Origin: Streptomyces formicae | GTDB lineage: Bacteria; Actinomycetota; Actinomycetes; Streptomycetales; Streptomycetaceae | NCBI RefSeq assembly: GCF_002556545.1 | Contig: NZ_CP022685.1 | Span: forward strand, 2,914,001-2,978,000 | Direction: 5' to 3' | Length of the DNA stretch: 64,000 bases | The notes under the pieces: generated by a model | What the model was told of the DNA's origin: nothing | Databases searched by the model: none | What the model saw: only the letters and a program-made list of their open reading frames with translations | Part shown: positions 7,897 through 16,482 of the stretch, piece after piece | Numbering within the stretch: position 1 is the first letter of the stretch | How the letters are laid out: each line of letters begins with the position of its first letter | Program-made: the position numbers and the translations under genes

Positions 7897-8557
7897 AAAG
7901 GGCGCCCGCCATCTCCCAGATCAATAGCTCCGCGGCAGCGGAAGCCACCCCCTCCGAGCCCGCCTCCCCGCTGATCCGCGCCGAGTCCCCCGGCCCCAGT
8001 CGGTCGGGGCCCAGGGTCAGTTCGCCGTGCACCACGTGGACGTAGACGAACGGCGCGTCCGGGAGGGCGAGGCGCTCCCCTGCCGCGAGGCGGCGCACGT
8101 GCAGCAGTGCGCCCGCCGCGGGGACCTCGTACGGGGTGGAGTCGGCGATGCCGTGCACCACCTCGTAGGACGGTTCGCCGCCGGGTTCGAGCGGGGCCAG
8201 CCACATCTGGACGAAGACCAAGGGCTCGGTGCCGTCGTTGCGTTCCACGTGCCGGACGCCGCCGCCCGCTGAGAGACGCTGCACGTCACCGGGCGCGACC
8301 CGCGACACATGGCCCGCCGAGTCGCGGTGGGTGAGCTCGCCGGAGACCACCCAGGTCACGATCTCGGTGTGGCTGTGCGGGTGTTCGTCGAAGCCCGCGC
8401 CGGGGTCGAGGCGCTCTTCGTTGCAGGCCAGGATCGCGCCGAAGCGGAGGTTGTCGGGGTCGTAGTGGGGCCCGAAGGAGAAGGCGTGGCAGGACTCGAT
8501 ACCGGCCGCCGCCTCCCCGCCGCGGTACCGGTCGCCGGAGCGCCGCACATCAATCAC
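7895..8557 (-). CDS. pirin family protein
   Basis: A 220-aa bicupin of the pirin family. The N-terminal cupin carries the metal-binding pattern FDEHPHSHTEIVTWVVSGEL and a later VRHVERN, giving three His and Glu. The C-terminal cupin (about 130-220) is degenerate. Family members are Fe-dependent quercetinase-like enzymes or redox-sensing cofactors. The GTG at 8557 is chosen over the GTG at 8566 because TAACGT (8570-8565) lies exactly 7 nt before it, the spacing of a leaderless promoter, and because pirins usually begin with IDVRRS. It is transcribed toward the serine hydrolase. Confidence 0.88.
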   Translation of the reverse strand: MIDVRRSGDRYRGGEAAAGIESCHAFSFGPHYDPDNLRFGAILACNEERLDPGAGFDEHPHSHTEIVTWVVSGELTHRDSAGHVSRVAPGDVQRLSAGGGVRHVERNDGTEPLVFVQMWLAPLEPGGEPSYEVVHGIADSTPYEVPAAGALLHVRRLAAGERLALPDAPFVYVHVVHGELTLGPDRLGPGDSARISGEAGSEGVASAAAELLIWEMAGAL

Positions 8558-8616
8558 GCATCCCACGTTAGCCCCGGCACCGCATGTCCCCGCCCCGATA
8601 AGGCAGTCTTGTCCCC

Positions 8617-9849
8617 GTGCCCGAACCCTCAGCGAACGCAGCCCATCAGGAGCCCGAGCCGGGGTCCCGCCAGGACGCCCGCCGCAACCCCCACGCGCAC
8701 GCCGCGACCCTGAAGCGCCTGGAGAAGTCGTCCGGCAGCCTCGCGGCGCAGGCGATCGCGCGCATGGACGAGACGCTGTCCTGGTACCGGGCCATGCCGC
8801 CGGAGAACCGGTCCTGGATCGGTCTGGTCGCCCAGGCCGGTATCGCCGCGTTCACCGAGTGGTTCCGGCATCCGGACGCGCCTCAGGCCATCTCGACCGA
8901 TGTCTTCGGCACCGCTCCGCGCGAGCTGACCAGGGCGATCACCCTGCGCCAGACCGTGGAGATGGTGCGTACGACGATCGAAGTGATGGAGTCCGCGATC
9001 GACGAGGTCGCGGCCCCCGGCGACGAGTCCACCCTGCGCGAGGCGCTGCTCGTGTACGCCCGCGAGATCGCCTTCGCGACCGCGCAGGTGTACGCGCAGG
9101 CCGCCGAGGCACGCGGTGCCTGGGACGCCAGGCTCGAATCGCTCGTCGTCAACGCGGTGCTCTCCGGGGAGGCCGACGAGGGCGCCGTGTCCCGCGCCGC
9201 CGCGCTCGGCTGGAACTCCCCCGACCACGTCTGTGTGGTCCTCGGCACCGCTCCCGACGGCGACAGCGAGCTCACCGTAGAGGCCATCCGCCGGGCCGCC
9301 CGGCACGCGAAGCTGCAGGTCCTGACCGGTGTGCTCGGCAACCGCCTGGTCGTCATCGCGGGCGGCAACGACAATCCGCTGGCGGTCGCGAAGGCGCTGA
9401 TCGGGCCCTACGCCGCCGGTCCCGTGGTGGCCGGTCCCATCGTGCCCGACCTGCTCGCCGCCACCCGCTCCGCACAGGCCGCGGCCGCCGGGCTCAAGGC
9501 GAGCGCCGCCTGGCAGGACGCCCCTCGGCCCGTCCTCGCGGACGATCTGCTGCCGGAGCGCGCGATGGCGGGGGATCCGGCGGCCCGCGAGCAGCTGGTG
9601 GAGGAGATCTACAGACCACTGGAGGAAGCGGGCTCCGCGCTCCTGGAAACGCTCAGTGTCTATCTGGAGCAGGCGAGCAGCCTCGAAGGCGCGGCACGCA
9701 TGCTCTTCGTGCACCCGAATACCGTGCGCTACCGGCTCCGACGTGTGACTGACGTCACCGGTTGGTCACCTTCCGATGTGCGCTCCGCGTTCACGCTGCG
9801 GATCGCGCTGATCCTGGGGCGGCTGGCCGACGGCGATCCTCAATCGTAG
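8617..9849 (+). CDS. fasR: FasR, PucR/CdaR-family activator of fatty acid synthesis genes
   Basis: A 410-aa regulator. A non-enzymatic N-terminal region and a GGDEF-like middle part precede a C-terminal PucR helix-turn-helix, ARMLFVHPNTVRYRLRRVTDVTG. Immediately upstream of fabD in Streptomyces, this family member is FasR, a known activator of the fabD-fabH-acpP-fabF operon. The start is a GTG at 8617. CAGTCT at 8604-8609 sits 7 nt before it, consistent with a leaderless mRNA. Its stop codon lies inside an inverted repeat that is a candidate FasR site for the next promoter. Confidence 0.9.
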   Translation: MPEPSANAAHQEPEPGSRQDARRNPHAHAATLKRLEKSSGSLAAQAIARMDETLSWYRAMPPENRSWIGLVAQAGIAAFTEWFRHPDAPQAISTDVFGTAPRELTRAITLRQTVEMVRTTIEVMESAIDEVAAPGDESTLREALLVYAREIAFATAQVYAQAAEARGAWDARLESLVVNAVLSGEADEGAVSRAAALGWNSPDHVCVVLGTAPDGDSELTVEAIRRAARHAKLQVLTGVLGNRLVVIAGGNDNPLAVAKALIGPYAAGPVVAGPIVPDLLAATRSAQAAAAGLKASAAWQDAPRPVLADDLLPERAMAGDPAAREQLVEEIYRPLEEAGSALLETLSVYLEQASSLEGAARMLFVHPNTVRYRLRRVTDVTGWSPSDVRSAFTLRIALILGRLADGDPQS

Positions 9850-9871
9850 GGTTTTGTCGGCCCCCTACAAT
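9846..9871 (+). promoter_or_regulatory. fabD promoter region with GTAGGG-N11-CCCTAC inverted repeat
   Basis: GTAGGG (9846-9851) and CCCTAC (9863-9868) form an inverted repeat overlapping the fasR stop. TACAAT at 9866-9871 is a good -10 hexamer for the fabD operon, leaving a leader of about 60 nt. No convincing -35 is seen, as expected for an activator-dependent promoter. FasR binding here is inferred from position. Confidence 0.45.
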
Positions 9872-9938
9872 TCCCCCAGCCGTTCTTCGTCCCTGTCCCC
9901 ACGGGCGGCCCCTACCGTCCACAAGAGAGAGTGTGAGA

Positions 9939-10850
9939 GTGCTCGTACTCGTCGCTCCCGGCCAAGGCGCTCAGACGCCCGGCTTCCTGACCCCCTGGCT
10001 CGATCTCCCCGGTGCCGCCGACCGGCTTGCCGCCTGGTCGGACGCCATCGGGCTCGACCTTGCCCACTACGGCACGCAAGGCGACGCGGACGCGATCCGC
10101 GACACCGCCGTGGCCCAGCCGCTCCTTGTCGCGGCCGGGCTGCTCTCCGCGTCGGCACTGGGTGACATCACGCCCGGCGCCGTCGCCGGACACAGCGTCG
10201 GCGAGATCACGGCCGCCGCGTACGCCGGTGTGCTCACCGACGACGACGCCCTGCGCTTCGTACGCAAGCGCGGCCTGGCCATGGCCGATGCCGCCGCCGT
10301 CACGGAGACCGGCATGGCCGCGCTGCTCGGCGGCGACCCCGACGTCACCGTCCCGCACCTGGAGAAGCTGGGGCTGACCCCGGCGAACGTGAACGGCGCG
10401 GGCCAGATCGTGGCCGCCGGCACGCTCGAGCAGCTCGCCGCCCTCGCGGAGGACAAGCCCGAGGGCGTCCGCAAGGTCGTCGCCCTCAAGGTCGCCGGTG
10501 CGTTCCACACCGAGCACATGGCTCCCGCCGTGGCGAAGCTGGAGGAGGCCGCCGGTGACCTCACCGTCGCCGACCCCCGGCTCACCTACGTCTCGAACCG
10601 CGACGGCCAGGTGGTCGCGGACGGCACCGAGGTGATCTCCCGCCTGGTCGGCCAGGTCGCCAACCCGGTCCGCTGGGACCTGTGCATGGAGACGTTCCAG
10701 GAGCTCGGCGTGACCGCGCTGATCGAGGTCTGCCCCGGCGGCACCCTGACCGGCCTGGCCAAGCGCGCGCTCAAGGGCGTCAAGACGCTCGCGGTGAAGA
10801 CCCCCGACGACCTCGACGCGGCCCGCACGCTCGTCGCCGAGTATTCCTGA
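9939..10850 (+). CDS. fabD: malonyl-CoA:ACP transacylase
   Basis: A 303-aa enzyme that moves malonyl groups from CoA to acyl carrier protein, supplying both fatty-acid and often polyketide synthases. APGQGAQTPGF is at the N-terminus. The nucleophile elbow is AGHSVGEITAA (Ser86), a helix carries VRKRGLAM, and the catalytic His is in VAGAFHTEHM (His190). The GTG at 9939 is preferred because it gives the conserved LVLVAPGQG start. A GTG two codons earlier is possible. It is the first gene of the fab operon, 28 bp before fabH. Confidence 0.96.
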   Translation: MLVLVAPGQGAQTPGFLTPWLDLPGAADRLAAWSDAIGLDLAHYGTQGDADAIRDTAVAQPLLVAAGLLSASALGDITPGAVAGHSVGEITAAAYAGVLTDDDALRFVRKRGLAMADAAAVTETGMAALLGGDPDVTVPHLEKLGLTPANVNGAGQIVAAGTLEQLAALAEDKPEGVRKVVALKVAGAFHTEHMAPAVAKLEEAAGDLTVADPRLTYVSNRDGQVVADGTEVISRLVGQVANPVRWDLCMETFQELGVTALIEVCPGGTLTGLAKRALKGVKTLAVKTPDDLDAARTLVAEYS

Positions 10851-10878
10851 GCCGACGAGAGACAAGGAGCCGCAGCGC

Positions 10879-11880
10879 ATGTCGAAGATCAAGCCCAGCC
10901 AGGGTGCCCCGTACGCACGGATCATGGGCGTCGGCGGCTACCGGCCCACCCGTGTCGTGCCCAACGAGGTGATCCTGGAGACGATCGACTCGTCCGACGA
11001 ATGGATCCGGTCCCGTTCGGGCATCGAGACCCGTCACTGGGCCTCCGACGAGGAGACCGTCGCCGCGATGTCCGTCGAGGCGTCCGGCAAGGCCATCGCG
11101 GACGCGGGCATCACGCCCGAGCAGATCGGTGCCGTGATCGTCTCGACCGTCTCGCACTTCAAGCAGACCCCGGCGATCGCCACAGAGATCGCGGACAAGA
11201 TCGGCGCGGGCAAGCCCGCCGCGTTCGACATCTCCGCGGGCTGTGCCGGTTTCGGCTACGGACTGACGCTCGCCAAGGGCATGGTCGTCGAGGGTTCCGC
11301 CGAGTACGTCCTCGTCATCGGCGTGGAGCGGCTCAGCGACCTCACCGACCTGAACGACCGCGCGACGGCGTTCCTGTTCGGTGACGGCGCGGGCGCGGTC
11401 ATCGTGGGCCCCTCCAAGGAGCCGAAGATCGGCCCGACGGTCTGGGGATCCGAGGGCGACAAGTCCGACACGATCAAGCAGACGATTTCCTGGGAGGAGT
11501 ACCGCGAGGGCTCCCCCGAAAAGTTCCCTGCCATCACGCAGGAGGGCCAGGCGGTCTTCCGCTGGGCCGTGTTCGAGATGGCGAAGGTCGCCCAGCAGGC
11601 GCTGGACGCGGCCGGAATCACCGCGGACGACCTGGATGTCTTCATTCCGCATCAGGCCAACGAGCGAATCATCGACTCGATGGTGAAGACTCTGAAACTG
11701 CCGGAACACGTCACGGTCGCCCGTGACGTGCGCACCACCGGCAACACCTCGGCCGCCTCGATTCCGCTCGCCATGGAGCGGCTTCTGGCGACCGGCGAGG
11801 CGAAGAGCGGCGACACCGCGCTCGTCATCGGCTTCGGGGCGGGTCTCGTGTACGCCGCCACGGTCGTTACCCTCCCCTAG
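10879..11880 (+). CDS. fabH: beta-ketoacyl-ACP synthase III
   Basis: A 333-aa initiating condensing enzyme that joins an acyl-CoA primer (branched starters in Streptomyces) to malonyl-ACP. The catalytic triad is visible as Cys122 in ISAGCAGF, His258 in FIPHQANERI and Asn289 in TTGNTSAAS. The C-terminal glycine-rich loop is VIGFGAGLVYA. An SD (CAAGGAG) precedes the ATG. A stable hairpin follows the gene and separates it from acpP. Confidence 0.97.
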   Translation: MSKIKPSQGAPYARIMGVGGYRPTRVVPNEVILETIDSSDEWIRSRSGIETRHWASDEETVAAMSVEASGKAIADAGITPEQIGAVIVSTVSHFKQTPAIATEIADKIGAGKPAAFDISAGCAGFGYGLTLAKGMVVEGSAEYVLVIGVERLSDLTDLNDRATAFLFGDGAGAVIVGPSKEPKIGPTVWGSEGDKSDTIKQTISWEEYREGSPEKFPAITQEGQAVFRWAVFEMAKVAQQALDAAGITADDLDVFIPHQANERIIDSMVKTLKLPEHVTVARDVRTTGNTSAASIPLAMERLLATGEAKSGDTALVIGFGAGLVYAATVVTLP

Positions 11881-11887
11881 GCATCAC

Positions 11888-11909
11888 GTCCGGATCACCC
11901 GATCCGGAC
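11888..11909 (+). terminator. intercistronic hairpin between fabH and acpP
   Basis: GTCCGGATC (11888-11896), loop ACCC and GATCCGGAC (11901-11909) form a perfect 9-bp stem 7 bp after the fabH stop. There is no U-run. It may partially terminate, act as an mRNA processing or stability element, or set different FabH and ACP levels. Confidence 0.55.
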
Positions 11910-11978
11910 AGCTGTAACCAACCTGCCGCTGCCGCGGCGGGCGCCACACCCCCTGGATACATAAGAAGGAGCGCCAAC

Positions 11979-12227
11979 ATGGCCGCCACTCAGGAAGAGA
12001 TCGTCGCCGGTCTCGCCGAGATCGTCAACGAGATCGCCGGCATCCCGGTCGAGGACGTCCAGCTGGACAAGTCCTTCACCGACGACCTGGACGTCGACTC
12101 GCTGTCCATGGTCGAGGTCGTCGTCGCCGCCGAAGAGCGCTTCGACGTCAAGATCCCGGACGACGACGTCAAGAACCTCAAGACGGTCGGCGACGCGACC
12201 TCGTACATCCTCGAGCACCAGGCCTGA
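11979..12227 (+). CDS. acpP: acyl carrier protein
   Basis: An 82-aa acidic four-helix carrier protein. The phosphopantetheine attachment site is Ser41 in DDLDVDSLSMVEVV. It holds the growing acyl chain for FabD, FabH and FabF. A strong SD (AAGAAGGAG) precedes the ATG. The 98-bp gap after fabH contains a hairpin and the sequence GGATACATAAG, which could host an extra promoter. Confidence 0.97.
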   Translation: MAATQEEIVAGLAEIVNEIAGIPVEDVQLDKSFTDDLDVDSLSMVEVVVAAEERFDVKIPDDDVKNLKTVGDATSYILEHQA

Positions 12228-12296
12228 TCCAGGCGTGCTCAGTCGCCACCCGGCGGTGGCGCCGCTGATCCCCTCAACACCGTGGAGAAATTTCCT

Positions 12297-13559
12297 GTGA
12301 ACTCGACCAATCGCACCGTGGTCGTCACCGGTATCGGCGCAACCACACCGCTGGGTGGTGACGCAGCCTCGACCTGGGAGGGGCTGCTCGCCGGCCGCTC
12401 CGGCGTCAGCCTGCTGGAGCAGGACTGGGCAGCCGAGCTGCCCGTCCGCATCGCCGGTCAGATCGCCGTGGAACCCGGCGAGGTCATCCCGCGCCCGCAG
12501 GCCCGCAAGCTGGACCGCTCGGCGCAGTTCGCGCTGATCGCGGCGAAGGAGGCCTGGGCCGACGCGGGTTACACCGCCAAGGCGGGTGAGGACACTTCGG
12601 TGGACCCGAACCGCCTCGGCGCGGTCATCGCCTCCGGAATCGGCGGCGTGACCACCCTGCTCGACCAGTACGACGTGCTCAAGGAGAAGGGCGTACGCCG
12701 CGTCTCCCCGCACACCGTGCCGATGCTGATGCCCAACTCCCCGGCGGCCAACGTCGGCATCGAGCTGGGCGCCCACGCGGGCGTCCACACCCCGGTGTCG
12801 GCCTGCGCCTCGGGCGCGGAGGCCATCGGCTACGCGATCGAGATGATCCGCACCGGCCGCGCCGACGTCGTCGTCGCGGGCGGCACGGAGGCGGCGATCC
12901 ACCCGCTGCCCATCGTCGCGTTCGGCAACATGATGGCGATGTCCAAGAACAACGACGACCCGCAGGGCGCCTCGCGTCCCTACGACGCGGACCGCAACGG
13001 CTTCGTGCTCGGCGAGGGCGCCGGTGTGATCGTCCTGGAGTCCGAGGAGCACGCCAAGGCCCGCGGCGCGAAGATCTACGCGGAGGCCGTCGGCCAGGGC
13101 ATCTCGGCCGACGCGCACCACATCACGCAGCCCGAGCCGTCCGGCAACGGCATCGCCGCGGCGCTGCAGCACCTGCTCGACACCACCGACCTCAAGCCCG
13201 CCGAGATCGTGCACGTGAACGCGCACGCGACCTCGACGCCGCAGGGCGACGTCGCGGAGATCAAGGCGCTGCGCCAGGCGTTCGGCGACGACGTCGACCA
13301 CATGGCGATCGCGAGCACCAAGTCGATGACGGGTCACCTGCTCGGCGGCGCGGGCGGCGTGGAGACCGTGGCCACGGTCCTCGCGCTCAAGCACCGCATC
13401 GCCCCGCCGACGATCAACATCGAGAACCTCGACCCCGAGGTCGACGCGGACATCATCCGCGACGAGGCCCGCCCGCTGCCCGAGGGCAGGATCGCGGCGC
13501 TGAACGACTCGTTCGGCTTCGGCGGCCACAACGTCGTCCTGGCGTTCCGGAGCGTCTGA
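12297..13559 (+). CDS. fabF: beta-ketoacyl-ACP synthase II
   Basis: A 420-aa elongating condensing enzyme. The nucleophile is Cys170 in PVSACASGAEA, with active-site His310 in VNAHATSTPQGD and His347 in SMTGHLLGGAGG. The GTG at 12297 is chosen because GGAGAAA (12284-12290) stands 6 bp before it. A GTG at 12282 would lie on top of that SD. A 7-bp hairpin (12244-12261) lies between acpP and this gene. It is the last gene of the fab operon, followed by a strong terminator. Confidence 0.95.
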   Translation: MNSTNRTVVVTGIGATTPLGGDAASTWEGLLAGRSGVSLLEQDWAAELPVRIAGQIAVEPGEVIPRPQARKLDRSAQFALIAAKEAWADAGYTAKAGEDTSVDPNRLGAVIASGIGGVTTLLDQYDVLKEKGVRRVSPHTVPMLMPNSPAANVGIELGAHAGVHTPVSACASGAEAIGYAIEMIRTGRADVVVAGGTEAAIHPLPIVAFGNMMAMSKNNDDPQGASRPYDADRNGFVLGEGAGVIVLESEEHAKARGAKIYAEAVGQGISADAHHITQPEPSGNGIAAALQHLLDTTDLKPAEIVHVNAHATSTPQGDVAEIKALRQAFGDDVDHMAIASTKSMTGHLLGGAGGVETVATVLALKHRIAPPTINIENLDPEVDADIIRDEARPLPEGRIAALNDSFGFGGHNVVLAFRSV

Positions 13560-13583
13560 CCCGGCAGGACGTACATCACGCGT

Positions 13584-13625
13584 GACGCGAAGGGGCCCCA
13601 CCGAGCGGTGGGGCCCCTTCGCGTC
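13584..13625 (+). terminator. strong bidirectional terminator after fabF
   Basis: A perfect 19-bp stem (13584-13602 with 13607-13625) with loop GAGC, built around GCGAAGGGGCCCCACC. It sits between the convergent fabF and DUF3145 genes and can serve both. Confidence 0.9.
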
Positions 13626-13639
13626 GTCTCAGTCCTGCG

Positions 13640-14134
13640 TCACACCACTTGGTGCAGCCAGCGCACCGGCGCGCCCTCGCCCGCGTACCTGAACGGCTCC
13701 AGCTCGTCGTCCCAGGGCTTGCCGAGCAGCTTGGCGAGCTCGGCCTCCAGGACGCTCTCGCCCCGCTGGGAGCGGGCCAGGGCGGCGCGCAGCCGGTCCT
13801 CCGGGATCAGGATGTCGCCGTGGATGCCGGTCACGGCGTGGAAGATGCCGAGCTCGGGCGTGGCGCTGTAGCGCTCGCCCTCCGCGCTCGCGCAGGGCTC
13901 CGCCGTGACTTCGAAGCGCAGCAGATCCCAGCCGCGCAGCGCGGAGGCGAGCTTGGAGGCGGTGCCCACCGAGCCCTGCCAGGAGAATTCGGATCTCCAG
14001 GTGCCCGGCGCCGCGGGCTGCCTGATCCAGTCGAGGCTCACGCGCGCGCCGAGTACGCCCGCGACAGCCCACTCGACGTGTGGGCACAGCGCGCGCGGAG
14101 CGGAGTGCACGTACAGAACTCCACGTGTCGTCAC
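13640..14134 (-). CDS. DUF3145 domain protein
   Basis: A 164-aa cytoplasmic protein of the actinobacterial DUF3145 family. It reads VTTRGVLYVHSAPRALCPHVEWA at the start and contains LDWIRQPAAPGTW, GTASKLASALRGWD and ATPELGIFHAVTGIHGDI. The function is unknown. The GTG at 14134 is chosen because GGAGG lies just before it and family members begin with the RGVLYVHSAP segment. It converges on fabF across a shared terminator. Family members commonly lie next to the fab operon in Streptomyces, suggesting a link to lipid metabolism (inference). Confidence 0.87.
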   Translation of the reverse strand: MTTRGVLYVHSAPRALCPHVEWAVAGVLGARVSLDWIRQPAAPGTWRSEFSWQGSVGTASKLASALRGWDLLRFEVTAEPCASAEGERYSATPELGIFHAVTGIHGDILIPEDRLRAALARSQRGESVLEAELAKLLGKPWDDELEPFRYAGEGAPVRWLHQVV

Positions 14135-14492
14135 CGGGACCTCCAGTGTGGGTCGAGGTTCGCCTTCCCCAGCGGCCTCGCGCCCGTGCCGAGCGATTTT
14201 CCCCAAGAAGCAATTTTCCCGAAGACTAGAGAAAACCAGAAAAAGGGGACAGATCTGACGTGATGTAATTTAGCGGAACCAATGCGGCGGTGCGTCACCG
14301 GGTGGATCATCCGCCCTGTCGCCGCCGTGACAGCAGAGGCCGGGCAGCTACGGGCCGAGGCTACCGTGCGGCGGCGCAAGGAGTGTGACGTACCGTCGGT
14401 CCGGAGGCCAGGAAACTCCGACCTTTCACCCGGCGGGGCGCAACCCCGGGCACGCGCATGACGTCACGTTGAACGACAGAGGGGACCAGGGG
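14135..14492. other. 358-bp divergent intergenic region
   Basis: Separates the DUF3145 gene from the SGNH lipoprotein gene. The part at about 14200-14275 is unusually AT-rich for this genome (runs of A and T around ATTTTCCC and AGAAAAACC-like tracts) and probably holds promoters. No coding frame, RNA gene or convincing riboswitch was seen. Confidence 0.5.
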
Positions 14493-15404
14493 ATGCGAAA
14501 TCGCAGGCACCGCTCGCGTGCCGTCGTCGCCGTCGCGACGGCGGCTCTTCTCGGCACCACCGCCCTCACGGCGTGCGACGCGCAGGGCGGCGACGCCTCG
14601 GCTCCCGGCGGGTCGGCAGCGCAGCGGAAGCCCTCCCCGAAACCCACGCCCACCTGGGACACCTCGCCCCGTTCGCTGGCCGCGGTCGGTGACTCCATCA
14701 CCCGTGGCTTCGACGCCTGCTCGGTGCTCTCGGACTGCCCCGAGGTGTCCTGGGCGACCGGCACGGACAGCGAGGTGCGCAGCCTGGCGACTCGTCTCCT
14801 CGGGAAACGGCGGGCCGCTTCGCACAGCTGGAACCACGCCAAGACCGGCGCCCGCATGTCCGACCTGAACGGCCAGATCGAACAGGCGGCGACCGAGCGG
14901 CCCGAGCTGATGACGGTGATGGTCGGCGCCAACGACGCCTGCCGTTCGACGGCGGCCTCGATGACGCCGGTCGCCGAGTTCCGGGCCGATTTCGAGGAGG
15001 CCATGCGCACGCTGCGCCGCTCGCTGCCCAGGACCCAGGTGTACGTCGCGTCCGTCCCCGACCTGAAGCGGCTCTGGTCCCAGGGCCGCACCAATCCGCT
15101 GGGCAAGCAGGTGTGGAAGCTGGGCATCTGCTCCTCGATGCTGGCCGAGCCGGACGATCTGGACGCGGCGGCGAGCGAGCGGCGCGACTCGGTGCGGGAC
15201 CGGGTGGTCGCGTACAACGAGGTGCTCGAGGACGTGTGCGGGAAGGACAAGCACTGCCGGTACGACGGCGGGGCGGTGTTCGACTACCGCTTCGACGGCG
15301 ACCAGTTGAGCCACTGGGACTGGTTCCACCCCAGCAAGAACGGCCAGTCGCGCCTGGCCGAGCTGGCCTACCGACAGGTCACGGCGGCGAAACCCGCGAG
15401 GTAG
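14493..15404 (+). CDS. SGNH/GDSL-family lipoprotein hydrolase
   Basis: A 303-aa protein exported as a lipoprotein. A basic start and hydrophobic core end in the lipobox LTAC, followed by a Ser/Pro/Lys-rich linker. The SGNH blocks are seen in order: AVGDSITRGFD (nucleophile Ser), the GARMSD glycine region, MVGANDAC (Asn) and DWFHPSKNGQ (catalytic Asp and His). Family members deacylate lipids or sugars in the envelope. The ATG at 14493 is chosen because it gives the signal peptide and has GGGG-type SD before it. Four or more Cys residues suggest disulfides. Confidence 0.88.
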   Translation: MRNRRHRSRAVVAVATAALLGTTALTACDAQGGDASAPGGSAAQRKPSPKPTPTWDTSPRSLAAVGDSITRGFDACSVLSDCPEVSWATGTDSEVRSLATRLLGKRRAASHSWNHAKTGARMSDLNGQIEQAATERPELMTVMVGANDACRSTAASMTPVAEFRADFEEAMRTLRRSLPRTQVYVASVPDLKRLWSQGRTNPLGKQVWKLGICSSMLAEPDDLDAAASERRDSVRDRVVAYNEVLEDVCGKDKHCRYDGGAVFDYRFDGDQLSHWDWFHPSKNGQSRLAELAYRQVTAAKPAR

Positions 15405-15426
15405 GGCACCGCGTAGTCTCGCGATC

Positions 15427-16416
15427 ATGCGCAGTGAACTCTTCGGGACGCTCCCCGACGGCACGCCCGTCCACCGCTGGACCCTGGAAAGGGGCGGGGT
15501 GCGGGTACGCGTCCTGACGTACGGCGGCATCGTGCAGTCGGCGGAAGTTCCCGACCGCTCGGGGCGAGTCGCGCAGGTGGCGCTGGGGTTCGAGGGGCTC
15601 CAGGGGTATCTCGCGCACCCCGGTCCCTACTTCGGGGCGCTGGTGGGGCGGTACGCGAACCGGATCGCGGGCGGTGCCTTCGCGCTGGACGGGCGCACGT
15701 ACCGCCTCGCGCGCAACAACGGCCCCAACGCCCTGCACGGCGGCGAGCGCGGCTTCGACAAGCACGTCTGGGACGCGGAGCCGGACGGCGCGCACGGGGT
15801 GCGGCTCTCGCGGGTCTCCCCCGACGGCGAGGAGGGCTATCCCGGGCGCCTCGCGGTCGCGGTGACGTACTCCCTCGACGGGGCGGGCGCGCTGCGGATC
15901 GCGTACGAGGCGACGACGGACGCGCCGACCGTCGTGAACCTCACCAACCACACGTACTGGAACCTCGCGGGGGCGGGGGCGGGCAGTGCTCTGGGGCACG
16001 AGGTGCGGATCGCGGCGTCCCGGCTCACCCCGGTGGACGGCTCCGGGATTCCCACGGGGGCGTACGAGGAGGTGGGCGGGACCCGGTTCGACTTCCGCTC
16101 CGCGCGGGCGGTAGGTCCCGGCCTCGACCACAACTACGTACTGGACAAGGGGGGCACGGCCGAGCCCGTCGAGGTGGCTTCGCTGTGCGACCCCGGGTCC
16201 GGGCGGGTACTGACCGTGTCCACGACCGAGCCGGGGCTTCAGTTGTACACGGCTGACCACTTCGCGCCCGACCTGCCGTTCGCCCCGGGGGGCGGGATCG
16301 CGCTGGAGACCCAGCACTTTCCCGACTCTCCCCATAGGCCCGGGTTTCCCTCGACGGTTCTGCGACCGGGTGGGGTCTTCTCGTCGGAGACCGTTTACGG
16401 TTTCTCGGGTCGGTGA
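15427..16416 (+). CDS. galM: aldose 1-epimerase (galactose mutarotase)
   Basis: A 329-aa mutarotase interconverting alpha and beta anomers of aldohexoses. Family landmarks are LTYGGIVQSAEVPD near the start, GRYANRIAGG, NALHGGERGFDKHVW (first catalytic His), LTNHTYWNL (second His) and the C-terminal ALETQHFPDSP with the catalytic Glu. TAGTCT at 15414-15419 lies 7 nt before the ATG, suggesting a leaderless transcript. It converges with the beta-glucosidase gene, matching a role in sugar use. Confidence 0.93.
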   Translation: MRSELFGTLPDGTPVHRWTLERGGVRVRVLTYGGIVQSAEVPDRSGRVAQVALGFEGLQGYLAHPGPYFGALVGRYANRIAGGAFALDGRTYRLARNNGPNALHGGERGFDKHVWDAEPDGAHGVRLSRVSPDGEEGYPGRLAVAVTYSLDGAGALRIAYEATTDAPTVVNLTNHTYWNLAGAGAGSALGHEVRIAASRLTPVDGSGIPTGAYEEVGGTRFDFRSARAVGPGLDHNYVLDKGGTAEPVEVASLCDPGSGRVLTVSTTEPGLQLYTADHFAPDLPFAPGGGIALETQHFPDSPHRPGFPSTVLRPGGVFSSETVYGFSGR

Positions 16417-16432
16417 ACATCTGCGGGTGCTT

Positions 16433-16465
16433 CGTGGTTGCTCGCGCAGTTCCCCGCGCCCCTGA
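16433..16465 (+). repeat. dispersed intergenic repeat, copy 2 (33 nt)
   Basis: GCGCAGTTCCCCGCGCCCCT lies within a 33-nt stretch starting CGTGGTTGCTC. The whole 33 nt is identical, in inverse orientation, to 33543-33575. It fills the gap between the convergent galM and GH3 genes. Confidence 0.85.
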
Positions 16466-16482
16466 CGGGGCTCCCGCCCCTC

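Noticed and set aside
14260..14492. Possible riboswitch or small RNA before the SGNH lipoprotein
   Set aside because: GC-rich stems are present, but I could not match a conserved core such as that of the ydaO (cyclic-di-AMP) class. No terminator/antiterminator pair was found.
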